From Cheilinus undulatus (Eukaryota; Chordata; Actinopteri; Labriformes; Labridae): a stretch of DNA of 64,000 nucleotides. This document shows positions 44,136-57,263 of the stretch, in pieces. The first letter of the stretch is position 1; each line of letters starts with the position of its first letter. The stretch is from NCBI RefSeq assembly GCF_018320785.1, contig NC_054886.1, positions 36,037,520-36,101,519 on the forward strand, given 5' to 3'. Below the pieces are notes generated by a model. That model ran no database searches, was not told where the DNA came from, and saw only the letters and a list, made by a program, of their open reading frames with translations. The translations under genes and the position numbers were made by a program.

Positions 44136-47100
44136 CAGGAGAGCAGGAGAGCCAAAACGTGATCTAAAGTGCCCTCTTTGGAGCCAAAATGCACGCTTAA
44201 GTGCCCTCTTAAGAGCCAAATTGGGAGCTAAAGTGCCCCCTTGGGAACCAAAACATGAGCTGAAGTGCCCTCAAGAGCCAAAAGGCATACTAAAGTGCCC
44301 TCCTGGTTGTCAAAACACACTTAACTGCTCCCTTGGCTGGTTAAAACATCTTAAACTGGCCTCTTGGCTGGTGAAAACATGATAAACTGGCATCTTGGCT
44401 GGTTTAAACGTGATAAACTGGCCTCTTGGCTGGTGAAAATGTGATAAACTGGCCTCTCGGCTGGTGAAAACATGATAAACTGGCCTCTTGGCTGGTTTAA
44501 ACGTGATAAACTGGCCTCTTGGCTGGTGAAAACGTGATAAACTGGCCTCTTGGCTGGTTTAAACGTGATAAACTGGCCTCTTGGCTGGTGAAAACGTGAT
44601 AAACTGGCCTCTTGGCTGGTTTAAACGTGATAAACTGGCCTCTTGGCTGGTAAAAACGTGATAAACTGGCCTCTTGGCTGGTTTAAACGTGATAAACTGG
44701 CCTCTTGGCTGGTAAAAACGTGATAAACGGGCCTCTTGGCTGGTTTAAACGTGATAAACTGGCCTCTTGGCTGGTTTAAACGTGATAAACTGGCCTCTTG
44801 GCTGGTTTAAACGTGATAAACTGGCCTCTTGGCTGGTGAAAACGTGATAAACTGGCCTCTTGGCTGGTTTAAACGTGATAAACTGGCCTCTTGGCTGGTT
44901 TAAACGTGATAAACTGGCCTCTTGGCTGGTGAAAACGTGATAAACTGGCCTCTTGGCTGGTTTAAACGTGATAAACTGGCCTCTTGGCTGGTTTAAACGT
45001 GATAAACTGGCCTCTTGGCTGGTGAAAACGTGATAAACTGGCCTCTTGGCTGGTTTAAACGTGATAAACTGGCCTCTTGGCTGGTTTAAACGTGATAAAC
45101 TGGCCTCTTGGCTGGTTTAAACGTGATAAACTGGCCTCTTGGCTGGTGAAAACGTGATAAACTGGCCTCTTGGCTGGTTTAAACGTGATAAACTGGCCTC
45201 TTGGCTGGTTTAAACGTGATAAACTGGCCTCTTGGCTGGTTTAAACGTGATAAACTGGCCTCTTGGCTGGTGAAAACGTGATAAACTGGCCTCTTGGCTG
45301 GTTTAAACGTGATAAACTGGCCTCTTGGCTGGTGAAAACGTGATAAACTGGCCTCTTGGCTGGTTTAAACGTGATAAACTGGCCTCTTGGCTGGTTTAAA
45401 CGTGATAAACTGGCCTCTTGGCTGGTTTAAACGTGATAAACTGGCCTCTCGGCTGGTGAAAACGTGATAAACTGGCCTCTTGGCTGGTGAAAACGTGATA
45501 AACTGGCCTCTTGGCTGGTGAAAACGTGATAAACTGGCCTCTTGGCTGGTGAAAACATGATAAACTGGCCTCTTGGCTGGTGAAAACGTGATAAACTGGC
45601 CTCTCGGCTGGTGAAAACGTGATAAACTGGCCTCTTGGCTGGTTTAAACGTGATAAACTGGCCTCTCGGCTGGTGAAAACGTGATAAACTGGCCTCTTGG
45701 CTGGTTTAAACGTGATAAACTGGCCTCTTGGCTGGTGAAAACATGATAAACTGGCCTCTTGGCTGGTGAAAACATGATAAACTGGCCTCTTGGCTGGTGA
45801 AAACGTGATAAACTGGCCTCTTGGCTGGTTTAAACGTGATAAACTGGCCTCTTGGCTGGTGAAAACATGATAAACTGGCCTCTTGGCTGGTGAAAACATG
45901 ATAAACTGGCCTCTTGGCTGGTGAAAACGTGATAAACTGGCCTCTCGGCTGGTGAAAACGTGATAAACTGGCCTCTTGGCTGGTTTAAACGTGATAAACT
46001 GGCCTCTCGGCTGGTGAAAACGTGATAAACTGGCCTCTTGGCTGGTTTAAACGTGATAAACTGGCCTCTCGGCTGGAGTAAACCTGATAAACTGGCCTCT
46101 CGGCTGGTGAAAACGTGATAAACTGGCCTCTTGGCTGGTTTAAACGTGATAAACTGGCCTCTTGGCTGGTTTAAACGTGATAAACTGGCCTCTTGGCTGG
46201 TGAAAACGTGATAAACTGGCCTCTTGGCTGGTTTAAACGTGATAAACTGGCCTCTTGGCTGGTGAAAACGTGATAAACTGGCCTCTTGGCTGGTGAAAAC
46301 GTGATAAACTGGCCTCTTGGCTGGTGAAAACATGATAAACTGGCCTCTTGGCTGGTGAAAACATGATAAACTGGCCTCTTGGCTGGTGAAAACATGATAA
46401 ACTGGCCTCTCGGCTGGTTTAAACGTGATAAACTGGCCTCTCGGCTGGTGAAAACGTGATAAACTGGCCTCTTGGCTGGTTTAAACGTGATAAACTGGCC
46501 TCTTGGCTGGTTTAAACGTGATAAACTGGCCTCTTGGCTGGTTAAAACGTGATAAACTGGCCTCTTGGCTGGTTTAAACGTGATAAACTGGCCTCTCGGC
46601 TGGTGAAAACGTGATAAACTGGCCTCTTGGCTGGTGAAAACGTGATAAACTGGCCTCTTGGCTGGTTTAAACGTGATAAACTGGCCTCTTGGCTGGTTTA
46701 AACGTGATAAACTGGCCTCTTGGCTGGTTTAAACGTGATAAACTGGCCTCTCGGCTGGTGAAAACATGATAAACTGGCCTCTTGGCTGGTGAAAACGTGA
46801 TAAACTGGCCTCTTGGCTGGTGAAAACATGATAAACTGGCCTCTTGGCTGGTTTAAACGTGATAAACTGGCCTCTTGGCTGGTTTAAACGTGATAAACTG
46901 GCCTCTTGGCTGGTGAAAACGTGATAAACTGGCCTCTTGGCTGGTTTAAACGTGATAAACTGGCCTCTTGGCTGGTTTAAACGTGATAAACTGGCCTCTT
47001 GGCTGGTTTAAACGTGATAAACTGGCCTCTTGGCTGGTTTAAACGTGATAAACTGGCCTCTTGGCTGGTTTAAACGTGATAAACTGGCCTCTTGGCTGGT

Positions 47101-50100
47101 GAAAACGTGATAAACTGGCCTCTTGGCTGGTGTAAACGTGATAAACTGGCCTCTGGGCTGGTGAAAACGTGATAAACTGGCCTCTTGGCTGGTGAAAACA
47201 TGATAAACTGGCCTCTTGGCTGGTTTAAACGTGATAAACTGGCCTCTTGGCTGGTTTAAACGTGATAAACTGGCCTCTTGGCTGGTTTAAACGTGATAAA
47301 CTGGCCTCTTGGCTGGTTTAAACGTGATAAACTGGCCTCTTGGCTGGTGAAAACGTGATAAACTGGCCTCTCGGCTGGTAATTACGTGATAAACTGGCCT
47401 CTTGGCTGGTTTAAACGTGATAAACGGGCCTCTTGGCTGGTAAATACGTGATAAACGGGCCTCTTGGCTGGTAAATACGTGATAAACGGGCCTCTTGGCT
47501 GGTAAATACGTGATAAACTGGCCTCTTGGCTGGTTTAAACGTGATAAACGGGCCTCTCGGCTGGTAAATACGTGATAAACTGGCCTCTTGGCTGGTGAAA
47601 ATGTGATAAACTGGCCTCTCGGCTGGTGAAAACATGATAAACTGGCCTCTTGGCTGGTTTAAACGTGATAAACTGGCCTCTTGGCTGGTGAAAACGTGAT
47701 AAACTGGCCTCTTGGCTGGTTTAAACGTGATAAACTGGCCTCTTGGCTGGTTAAAACGTGATAAACGGGCCTCTTGGCTGGTTTAAACGTGATAAACTGG
47801 CCTCTTGGCTGGTAAAAACGTGATAAACGGGCCTCTTGGCTGGTTTAAACGTGATAAACTGGCCTCTTGGCTGGTAAATACGTGATAAACTGGCCTCTTG
47901 GCTGGTTTAAACGTGATAAACTGGCCTCTTGGCTGGTAAAAACGTGATAAACTGGCCTCTTGGCTGGTGAAAACGTGATAAACTGGCCTCTTGGCTGGTG
48001 AAAACGTGATAAACTGGCCTCTTGGCTGGTTTAAACGTGATAAACTGGCCTCTTGGCTGGTGAAAACGTGATAAACGGGCCTCTTGGCTGGTTTAAACGT
48101 GATAAACTGGCCTCTTGGCTGGTGAAAACGTGATAAACGGGCCTCTTGGCTGGTTTAAACGTGATAAACTGGCCTCTTGGCTGGTGAAAACGTGATAAAC
48201 TGGCCTCTTGGCTGGTTTCGCGTGATAAACTGGCCTCTTGGCTGGTGAAAACGTGATAAACTGGCCTCTTGGCTGGTTTAAACGTGATAAACTGGCCTCT
48301 TGGCTGGTTTAAACGTGATAAACTGGCCTCTTGGCTGGTAAAAACGTGATAAACGGGCCTCTTGGCTGGTTTAAACGTGATAAACTGGCCTCTTGGCTGG
48401 TTTAAACGTGATAAACTGGCCTCTTGGCTGGTAAAAACGTGATAAACGGGCCTCTTGGCTGGTTTAAACGTGATAAACTGGCCTCTTGGCTGGTGAAAAC
48501 GTGATAAACTGGCCTCTTGGCTGGTTTAAACGTGATAAACTGGCCTCTCGGCTGGTGAAAACGTGATAAACTGGCCTCTTGGCTGGTTTAAACGTGATAA
48601 ACTGGCCTCTTGGCTGGTTTAAACGTGATAAACTGGCCTCTTGGCTGGTTTAAACGTGATAAACTGGCCTCTTGGCTGGTGAAAACGTGATAAACTGGCC
48701 TCTCGGCTGGTGAAAACGTGATAAACTGGCCTCTTGGCTGGTTTAAACGTGATAAACTGGCCTCTTGGCTGGTGAAAACGTGATAAACTGGCCTCTTGGC
48801 TGGTTTAAACGTGATAAACTGGCCTCTTGGCTGGTTTAAACGTGATAAACTGGCCTCTTGGCAGGTTTAAACGTGATAAACTGGCCTCTTGGCTGGTTTA
48901 AACGTGATAAACTGGCCTCTTGGCTGGTTTAAACGTGATAAACTGGCCTCTTGGCTGGTTTAAACGTGATAAACTGGCCTCTCGGCTGGTGGCGTGATAA
49001 ACTGGCCTCTTGGCTGGTTTAAACGTGATAAACTGGCCTCTTGGCTGGTTTAAACGTGATAAACTGGCCTCTTGGCTGGTTTAAACGTGATAAACTGGCC
49101 TCTTGGCTGGTTTAAACGTGATAAACTGGCCTCTTGGCTGGTGAAAACGTGATAAACTGGCCTCTTGGCTGGTTTAAACGTGATAAACTGGCCTCTTGGC
49201 TGGTTTAAACGTGATAAACTGGCCTCTTGGCTGGTTTAAACGTGATAAACTGGCCTCTTGGCTGGTGAAAACGTGATAAACTGGCCTCTCGGCTGGTGAA
49301 AACGTGATAAACTGGCCTCTTGGCTGGTTTAAACGTGATAAACTGGCCTCTTGGCTGGTTTAAACGTGATAAACTGGCCTCTTGGCTGGTTTAAACGTGA
49401 TAAACTGGCCTCTTGGCTGGTTTAAACGTGATAAACTGGCCTCTTGGCTGGTTTAAACGTGATAAACTGGCCTCTTGGCTGGTTTAAACGTGATAAACTG
49501 GCCTCTTGGCTGGTTTAAACGTGATAAACTGGCCTCTTGGCTGGTTTAAACGTGATAAACTGGCCTCTTGGCTGGTGAAAACGTGATAAACTGGCCTCTT
49601 GGCTGGTTTAAACGTGATAAACTGGCCTCTTGGCTGGTTTAAACGTGATAAACTGGCCTCTTGGCTGGTTTAAACGCGTGATAAACTGGCCTCGGCTGGT
49701 GAAAACGCGTGATAAACTGGCCTCTTGGCTGGTTTAAACGTGATAAACTGGCCTCTTGGCTGGTGAAAACATGATAAACTGGCCTCTTGGCTGGTGAAAA
49801 CGTGATAAACTGGCCTCTTGGCTGGTTTAAACGTGATAAACTGGCCTCTCGGCTGGTTTAAACGTGATAAACTGGCCTCTCGGCTGGTGAAAACGTGATA
49901 AACTGGCCTCTTGGCTGGTTTAAACGTGATAAACTGGCCTCTTGGCTGGTTTAAACGTGATAAACTGGCCTCTTGGCTGGTGAAAACGTGATAAACTGGC
50001 CTCTTGGCTGGTTTAAACGTGATAAACTGGCCTCTTGGCTGGTTTAAACGTGATAAACTGGCCTCTCGGCTGGTGAAAACGTGATAAACTGGCCTCTTGG

Positions 50101-52262
50101 CTGGTGAAAACGTGATAAACTGGCCTCTTGGCTGGTTTAAACGTGATAAACTGGCCTCTTGGCTGGTTTAAACGTGATAAACTGGCCTCTTGGCTGGTTT
50201 AAACGTGATAAACTGGCCTCTCGGCTGGTGAAAACATGATAAACTGGCCTCTTGGCTGGTTTAAACGTGATAAACTGGCCTCTCGGCTGGTGAAAACATG
50301 ATAAACTGGCCTCTTGGCTGGTGAAAACATGATAAACTGGCCTCTTGGCTGGTTTAAACGTGATAAACTGGCCTCTTGGCTGGTTTAAACGTGATAAACT
50401 GGCCTCTTGGCTGGTTTAAACGTGATAAACTGGCCTCTTGGCTGGTGAAAACGTGATAAACTGGCCTCTTGGCTGGTTTAAACGTGATAAACTGGCCTCT
50501 TGGCTGGTGAAAACGTGATAAACTGGCCTCTTGGCTGGTGAAAACGTGATAAACTGGCCTCTTGGCTGGTTTAAACGTGATAAACTGGCCTCTTGGCTGG
50601 TTTAAACGTGATAAACTGGCCTCTTGGCTGGTTTAAACGTGATAAACTGGCCTCTTGGCTGGTGAAAACATGATAAACTGGCCTCTTGGCTGGTGAAAAC
50701 GTGATAAACTGGCCTCTTGGCTGGTTTAAACGTGATAAACTGGCCTCTTGGCTGGTGAAAACGTGATAAACTGGCCTCTTGGCTGGTGAAAACATGATAA
50801 AGTGGCCTCTTTGCTGGTTAAATCGTGATAAAGTGGCCTCTTGGCTGGTGAAAACGTGATAAACTGGCCTCTTGGCTGGAGAAAACGTGATAAACTGGCC
50901 TCTTGGCTGGTTTAAACGTGATAAACTGGCCTCTTGGCTGGTTTAAACGTGATAAACTGGCCTCTTGGCTGGTGAAAACATGATAAACTGGCCTCTTGGC
51001 TGGTGAAAACGTGATAAACTGGCCTCTTGGCTGGTTTAAACGTGATAAACTGGCCTCTTGGCTGGTGAAAACGTGATAAACTGGCCTCTTGGCTGGTTTA
51101 AACGTGATAAACTGGCCTCTTGGCTGGTGAAAACGTGATAAACTGGCCTCTTGGCTGGTTTAAACGTGATAAACTGGCCTCTTGGCTGGTTTAAACGTGA
51201 TAAACTGGCCTCTCGGCTGGTGAAAACATGATAAACTGGCCTCTTGGCTGGTGAAAACGTGATAAACTGGCCTCTTGGCTGGTTTAAACGTGATAAACTG
51301 GCCTCTCGGCTGGTGAAAACATGATAAACTGGCCTCTTGGCTGGTGAAAACATGATAAACTGGCCTCTTGGCTGGTTTAAACGTGATAAACTGGCCTCTT
51401 GGCAGGTTTAAACGTGATAAACTGGCCTCTTGGCTGGTTTAAACGTGATAAACTGGCCTCTTGGCTGGTGAAAACATGATAAACTGGCCTCTTGGCTGGT
51501 GAAAACATGATAAACTGGCCTCTTGGCTGGTTTAAACGTGATAAACTGGCCTCTTGGCTGGTTTAAACGTGATAAACTGGCCTCTTGGCTGGTTTAAACG
51601 TGATAAACTGGCCTCTCGGCTGGTGATAAACTGGCCTCTTGGCTGGTTTAAACGTGATAAACTGGCCTCTTGGCTGGTTTAAACGTGATAAACTGGCCTC
51701 TTGGCTGGTGAAAACGTGATAAACTGGCCTCTTGGCTGGTGAAAACGTGATAAACTGGCCTCTTGGCTGGTTTAAACGTGATAAACTGGCCTCTTGGCTG
51801 GTTTAAACGTGATAAACTGGCCTCTTGGCTGGTTTAAACGTGATAAACTGGCCTCTCGGCTGGTGAAAACATGATAAACTGGCCTCTTGGCTGGTGAAAA
51901 CATGATAAACTGGCCTCTTGGCTGGTTTAAACGTGATAAACTGGCCTCTTGGCAGGTTTAAACGTGATAAACTGGCCTCTTGGCTGGTTTAAACGTGATA
52001 AACTGGCCTCTTGGCTGGTTTAAACGTGATAAACTGGCCTCTTGGCTGGTTTAAACGTGATAAACTGGCCTCTTGGCTGGTGAAAACGTGATAAACTGGC
52101 CTCTCGGCTGGTAATTACGTGATAAACTGGCCTCTTGGCTGGTTTAAACGTGATAAACGGGCCTCTTGGCTGGTAAATACGTGATAAACGGGCCTCTTGG
52201 CTGGTAAATACGTGATAAACGGGCCTCTTGGCTGGTAAATACGTGCTAAAGTGCCCTCCTGG
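44136..52262. repeat. 31-bp minisatellite, about 8 kb (about 255 copies) with degenerate edges
   Basis: The core is cgtgataaactggcctcttg followed by gctggtttaaa or gctggtgaaaa. The left 200 bp (44136-44330) are strongly diverged (ctaaagtgccctcttgagag forms), and the right edge returns to the same old form (gctaaagtgccctcctggtt, about 52245). The interior is highly homogeneous. This is the pattern expected when unequal exchange homogenises the centre. A distinctive motif run (ggtaattacgtg, then aaacgggcctc with ggtaaatacgtg) occurs at 47377 and again at 52110. Minus-strand open frames of 31-residue period (93 bp) arise from the unit and are not genes. Confidence 0.97.
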
Positions 52263-52720
52263 TTGGCAGTGCCATCCCTGTTGCAGTGACTCCTATCTTG
52301 GGCCCTTTTTTTGATGTATACGGAGCCAGAACTATATCTCGGGGGCTTTCTACCAGCCTGCCCCGCCTGTGAAGGCACTCATCGGCAGCATCAGTAGACT
52401 TGTTCAGACGGATCCAATTATCTATGGCATCCTCACCTGGTGGTGGAACGGTGCTGTGAAAGTCTTTCCTGGGCATGCTTGAATACGTCCGCTGGCTGAA
52501 GGTTCACTTGAAGATGTCAGACACAGCAGCAATCTTTTCCTCGCCGCTCATCTCAGGGTGGCAGTCAAGTGACACTTTGACCACACCCCTAGCTTTGCCT
52601 GAAAGCCTGGACATGTGTCATCCTTGATAAGTAACACTTCATGGTGTCCTCCCATTCATGAATGGAGAAGGTGTCTGTGTGGTCGCCCTTGTAGTAGGGG
52701 GAGCTTTGGTTTCAGACTGA
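52263..52720 (-). pseudogene. Gag-like retroelement ORF fragment (decayed)
   Basis: Read from 52720 on the minus strand, pieces in shifting frames include DTFSIHEWEDTMKCYLSRM and, at 52246-52476, PRKDFHSTVPPPGEDAIDNW followed by IRLNKSTDAADECLHRRGR. The style (helical, Trp/Arg-rich, EDAIDNWIRLNK) resembles gag-like proteins of teleost retroelements. I cannot name the family, and no protease, reverse transcriptase or LTR is seen. Several stops break it. Its downstream end fuses into the 31-bp array. Confidence 0.45.
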
Positions 52721-52914
52721 ACGACTGAAACCGACTTTCAACTTTCATGCCACTAGAGGGTTATCAGGACAAAACAGGAGGTTTTAGTAAAAATATCCAG
52801 GTGGAATCTCCTCTTGTGCCATTTGTCATTTGACTGATCTGGACAGGGCCGTCGGCTGGGCTGGTGCGCCGCAAAACCAAGTTGTGGCATTGTTTGGAGT
52901 TCTGCTACCTTTTT
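52721..52914. other. Unique spacer
   Basis: About 190 bp without recognised feature. Confidence 0.4.
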
Positions 52915-53431
52915 AAAAATTTTGTACCACATTGAACCCATTTTTCCTACCTTTTTTGGATGTTTTTGCCACATTTAACCCATTTTTGTTACCAGTTTTG
53001 GAACTTTTTACCACATTCAACCTATTATTGCTACCTTTTTTGAACTTTTTGCCACATTTGACCCATAATTGCTACCTTTTTTTAAACTTTTGCCACATTT
53101 TACCCATTTTTGTTGCCTTTTTTGGAACTTTTTACCACATTCAACCTGTTATTGCTACCTTTTTTGAACTTTTTGCCACATTTAACTCATTTCTGCTGCC
53201 TTTTAAAAACATTTTTTACCACATTTAACCCATTTTTTGCCCACTTTTGCCGTCTCCATGATCCCCCAGTTGTCTGGGCCCCAGTGCGATCTCCCCTTTC
53301 TCCCCTTATAGGCCACCTTGACTGAAACATTATTTTAAAAGTCTATTTTGTATCCATTTAAATCTGGTGTGCCTTGAGATTTTGGCTTAACCTTAGGTGT
53401 GTCTTGGGTGAAAAAAGTTTGAAAACCACTG
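52915..53431. mobile_element. hAT-like element, right part with T-rich core (cofilin unit B)
   Basis: T-rich phrases (cacatttaacccatttttgc, about 60 bp period) run to 53230. The segment cccccagttgtctgggcccc to gtttgaaaaccactg (ends 53431) follows, matching 19480-19644 base for base over long stretches. It marks the left end of the duplicated cofilin unit B. Confidence 0.5.
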
Positions 53432-53449
53432 CTCTAGTGCCATCTCCAA

Positions 53450-53978
53450 ACTGAAGGCCAAGGTCCATGTAACGGGGAATGTCAGAGACAGGCCGCTAGG
53501 CGGGCGTCCCAATAAGACAACACACCAAGAATCCTGTTCTCTCACCCTGTCAGCAGAACTCTATCCTCCAAGATGACAACACTCGCCCCCACAGAGCGGG
53601 TTTATCAGAGACTACCTCCAGAATATGGGAGTGGAGAGGATGGAATGGCCTGCCAGCAGTCCTGACCTTTAACCCCACTGAACACTTGTGGGATCAGCTT
53701 GGGCGTGCTGTTGGTGCCAGAGTGACCAACACAACCACGCTGGCTGACTGGAGACAAATGCTGGTTGAAGAATGGGATGCCATCCCACAGCAGTGTGTGA
53801 CCAGGCTGGTGACCAGCATGAGGAGGAGGAGCCAGGCTGGTGACCAGCATGAGGAGGAGGAGCCAGGCTGGTGACCAGCATGAGGAGGAGGAGCCAGGCT
53901 GGTGACCAGCATGAGGAGGAGGAGCCAGGCTGTTGTGGCTGTGTATGGTTCTTCCACACGCTACTGAGGCTCCTGTTT
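53450..53978 (+). pseudogene. Tc1-like transposase fossil with internal minisatellite (copy B)
   Basis: The same fossil as at 19665-20400, including NPTEHLWDQLGRAVGARVTN and the same internal deletion, so the deletion predates the duplication. Here the C-terminal end STRY plus stop (tccacacgctactga) is kept. Four 31-bp repeats interrupt it. Confidence 0.8.
53802..53925. repeat. 31-bp minisatellite inside the Tc1 fossil, exactly 4 copies
   Basis: Four units identical in phase to the ten at 20015-20324. The difference of six units (186 bp) accounts for the main length difference between the two fossils. Confidence 0.95.
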
Positions 53979-55082
53979 GTTAAATGAATAAATTGTTAAA
54001 TTGCCAGTATGTCTTGTTTGTTCAAACTTCAACCATCCAATCCACCAAACACCAAACAAGAGTCAATGAAAGAGGCATTGGCAGAGAAGATTTGGCACAT
54101 TTTTCATGGGCGCAACCCACATACTCAGCTCTGCTGCTCATCCCACAAATGCATGATCCTTACAAATGTGGCATCATTTAAAAGGGTAATAATCAGGCTT
54201 TCTAACGGTGTAAGATTTATTACCAGGAAGCATTGTTACAACAAAGAAATAATGGACCAAACACAAATTGCCTTACTTTTGTCTAACTTTATTTTCATTC
54301 AGGAGAAAAAAGCATTTCTACTACCTCAGGCTATGTTCATGTTGGTTTTAAGATTTTAAGATTTGGCCCGTTGAATGGTTGACTTTGTCACTGAATAGCC
54401 CTGGTCCTAGCGCATCGGGGAATATGAGGGGTTAACAACACAATGGCACGCCCATCAGCATATTTATATGTGACACATCGATCAGACAGACACTTCCTCT
54501 ATCAGAGACGCTCCAGGTAAGACGCTGACTTAATGACTATTCAGAGTATTATTTACAGCATTTTACCTGAGAAAGTCTGATACTCATCCTCAGAAAGTTT
54601 AATCTGAAGCTGAATTTCCTCTGCTGTGAAACAGGAAGAACAGACTTTTGGTCCTCCAGACAGATCGACGATCTCAGACTGATAGGAGAACTTTCTATCA
54701 CTGCAGCCGTCTGAAAACTCCACGAACACTTTAAAGGTGAGAAATGAGTCTGGATGTTAACGTTAGGGCTGGGAGCAGGCTGCTTACCTGATGGGTGTGT
54801 CCTGGTTCACCTTTATACAAGGACCTGGAGTGGTCGGGGCACTTTTCTATAGGGAGAGACATTTACCGGGAAATTTTGCACATTTTACTTTGAAACAATA
54901 CTGATTACTGTTTTGACCCTGCTCAGTTTGGTTTAAACTCATGAGTATGATTATGATTCTTGTTTCATCACACAGACCTGGGTGATAAACTGACGGACTA
55001 TCAGACCTGCTCGACGCGCCTGAACCTGTTAGCCACTCCCTGACGTTGTTGACGACCAAAACCTGTTTGAACAGAGAACACC
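53979..55082 (+). other. 5' flank and probable 5' UTR of cofilin B
   Basis: It matches unit A in two blocks: 54000-54545 against 20380-20838 plus 25960-26160 (the L1 is absent here, giving the uninserted state), and 54823-55082 against 27752-28013. The middle 54546-54822 has no counterpart in A. The conserved agacgctccag/gtaagacg donor-like site lies near 54516. No ORF of note. Confidence 0.6.
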
Positions 55083-55085
55083 ATG
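55083..55085 (+). CDS. Cofilin-like gene B, exon 1 (initiator Met only)
   Basis: ATG followed directly by the donor gtgagt, as in gene A and in vertebrate cofilin genes generally. Intron 1 runs 5.35 kb to 60436. Confidence 0.72.
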
Positions 55086-55189
55086 GTGAGTCAGCACAGA
55101 TCAATCTGAAATATCTCCATATAAGGGCATCCCTCTGGTATCTGTCCTCAGTTACCTCCTACTGAAGAAACAAACCCATTGGTTACTGA

Positions 55190-57263
55190 GCCGGACCTAG
55201 ACAGGACTACAGACAGGACTACAGACAGGACTATAGTCAGGACTACAGACAGGACCACAGACAGGACTACAAACAGGACTACAGACAGGACCACAGACAG
55301 GACTACAAACAGGACTACAGACAGGACTACAAACAGGACTACAGACAGGACTACAGACAGGACTACAAACAGGACTATAGTCAGGACTATAGACAGGACC
55401 ACAGACAGGACTACAAACAGGACTACAGACAGGACTACAGACAGGACTACAAACAGGACTATAGTCAGGACTATAGTCAGGACTACAGACAGGACCACAG
55501 ACAGGACTACAAACAGGACTACAGACAGGACTACAGACAGGACTACAGACAGGACTACAAACAGGACTATAGTCAGGACTATAGTCAGGACTACAGACAG
55601 GACCACAGACAGGACTACAAACAGGACTACAGACAGGACTACAAACAGGACTACAGACAGGACTACAGACAGGACTACAAACAGGACTATAGTCAGGACT
55701 ACAGACAGGACTACAGACAGGACTACAGACAGGACTACAGACAGGACTATAGTCAGGACTACAGACAGGACCACAGACAGGACTACAAACAGGACTACAG
55801 ACAGGACCACAGACAGGACTACAAACAGGACTACAGACAGGACTACAAACAGGACTACAGACAGGACTACAGACAGGACTACAAACAGGACTATAGTCAG
55901 GACTATAGACAGGACCACAGACAGGACTACAAACAGGACTACAGACAGGACTACAGACAGGACTACAAACAGGACTATAGTCAGGACTATAGTCAGGACT
56001 ACAGACAGGACCACAGACAGGACTACAAACAGGACTACAGACAGGACTACAGACAGGACTACAGACAGGACTACAAACAGGACTATAGTCAGGACTACAG
56101 ACAGGACTACAAACAGGACTATAGTCAGGACTATAGTCAGGACTACAGACAGGACCACAGACAGGACTACAAACAGGACTACAGACAGGACCACAGACAG
56201 GACTACAAACAGGACTACAGACAGGACTACAAACAGGACTACAGACAGGACTACAGACAGGACTACAAACAGGACTATAGTCAGGACTACAGACAGGACT
56301 ACAGACAGGACTACAGACAGGACTACAGACAGGACTATAGTCAGGACTATAGTCAGGACGACAGACAGGACCACAGACAGGACAACAAACAGGACTACAG
56401 ACAGGACTACAAACAGGACTACAGACAGGACTACAGACAGGACTATAGTCAGGACTACAGACAGGACCACAGACAGGACCACAGACAGGACTACAAACAG
56501 GACTACAGACAGGACTACAGACAGGACTACAAACAGGACTATAGTCAGGACTATAGTCAGGACTACAGACAGGACCACAGACAGGACTACAAACAGGACC
56601 ACAGACAGGACTACAAACAGGACTACAGACAGGACTACAGACAGGACTACAAACAGGACTATAGTCAGGACTATAGTCAGGACTACAGACAGGACCACAG
56701 ACAGGACTACAAACAGGACTACAGACAGGACTACAAACAGGACTACAGACAGGACTACAGACAGGACTACAAACAGGACTATAGTCAGGACTACAGACAG
56801 GACTACAGACAGGACTACAGACAGGACTACAGACAGGACTATAGTCAGGACTATAGTCAGGACTACAGACAGGACCACAGACAGGACCACAGACAGGACT
56901 ACAAACAGGACTACAGACAGGACTACAGACAGGACTACAAACAGGACTATAGTCAGGACTATAGTCAGGACTACAGACAGGACCACAGACAGGACTACAG
57001 ACAGGACTACAGACAGGACCACAGACAGGACCACAGTCAGGACTACAGACAGGACCACAGACAGGACCACAGACAGGACTACAGACAGGACTACAGACAG
57101 GACTACAGACAGGACTACAAACAGGACTACAGACAGGACTACAGACAGGACTACAAACAGGACTACAGACAGGACTACAAACAGGACTACAGACAGGACT
57201 ACAGACAGGACTACAAACAGGACTACAGACAGGACTACAGTCAGGACTACAGACAGGACTAAA
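55190..57263. repeat. 12-bp minisatellite in intron 1 of cofilin B (about 172 units)
   Basis: Units ggactacagaca, ggactacaaaca, ggactatagtca and ggaccacagaca follow each other in recurring combinations for 2.07 kb. A 12-bp period is four codons and the unit lacks stops in these frames, so both strands stay open for about 700 codons (TTDR-type and VVLS-type repeats). The coding look is a consequence of the period. No such array exists in gene A. Confidence 0.96.

Noticed and set aside
44320-52262. Possible CRISPR array or satellite-encoded protein family
   Set aside because: The unit is continuous, with no spacer sequences and no cas-like genes; the DNA is vertebrate. The 74-167 codon ORFs are windows of a 93-bp reading-frame cycle between stops.
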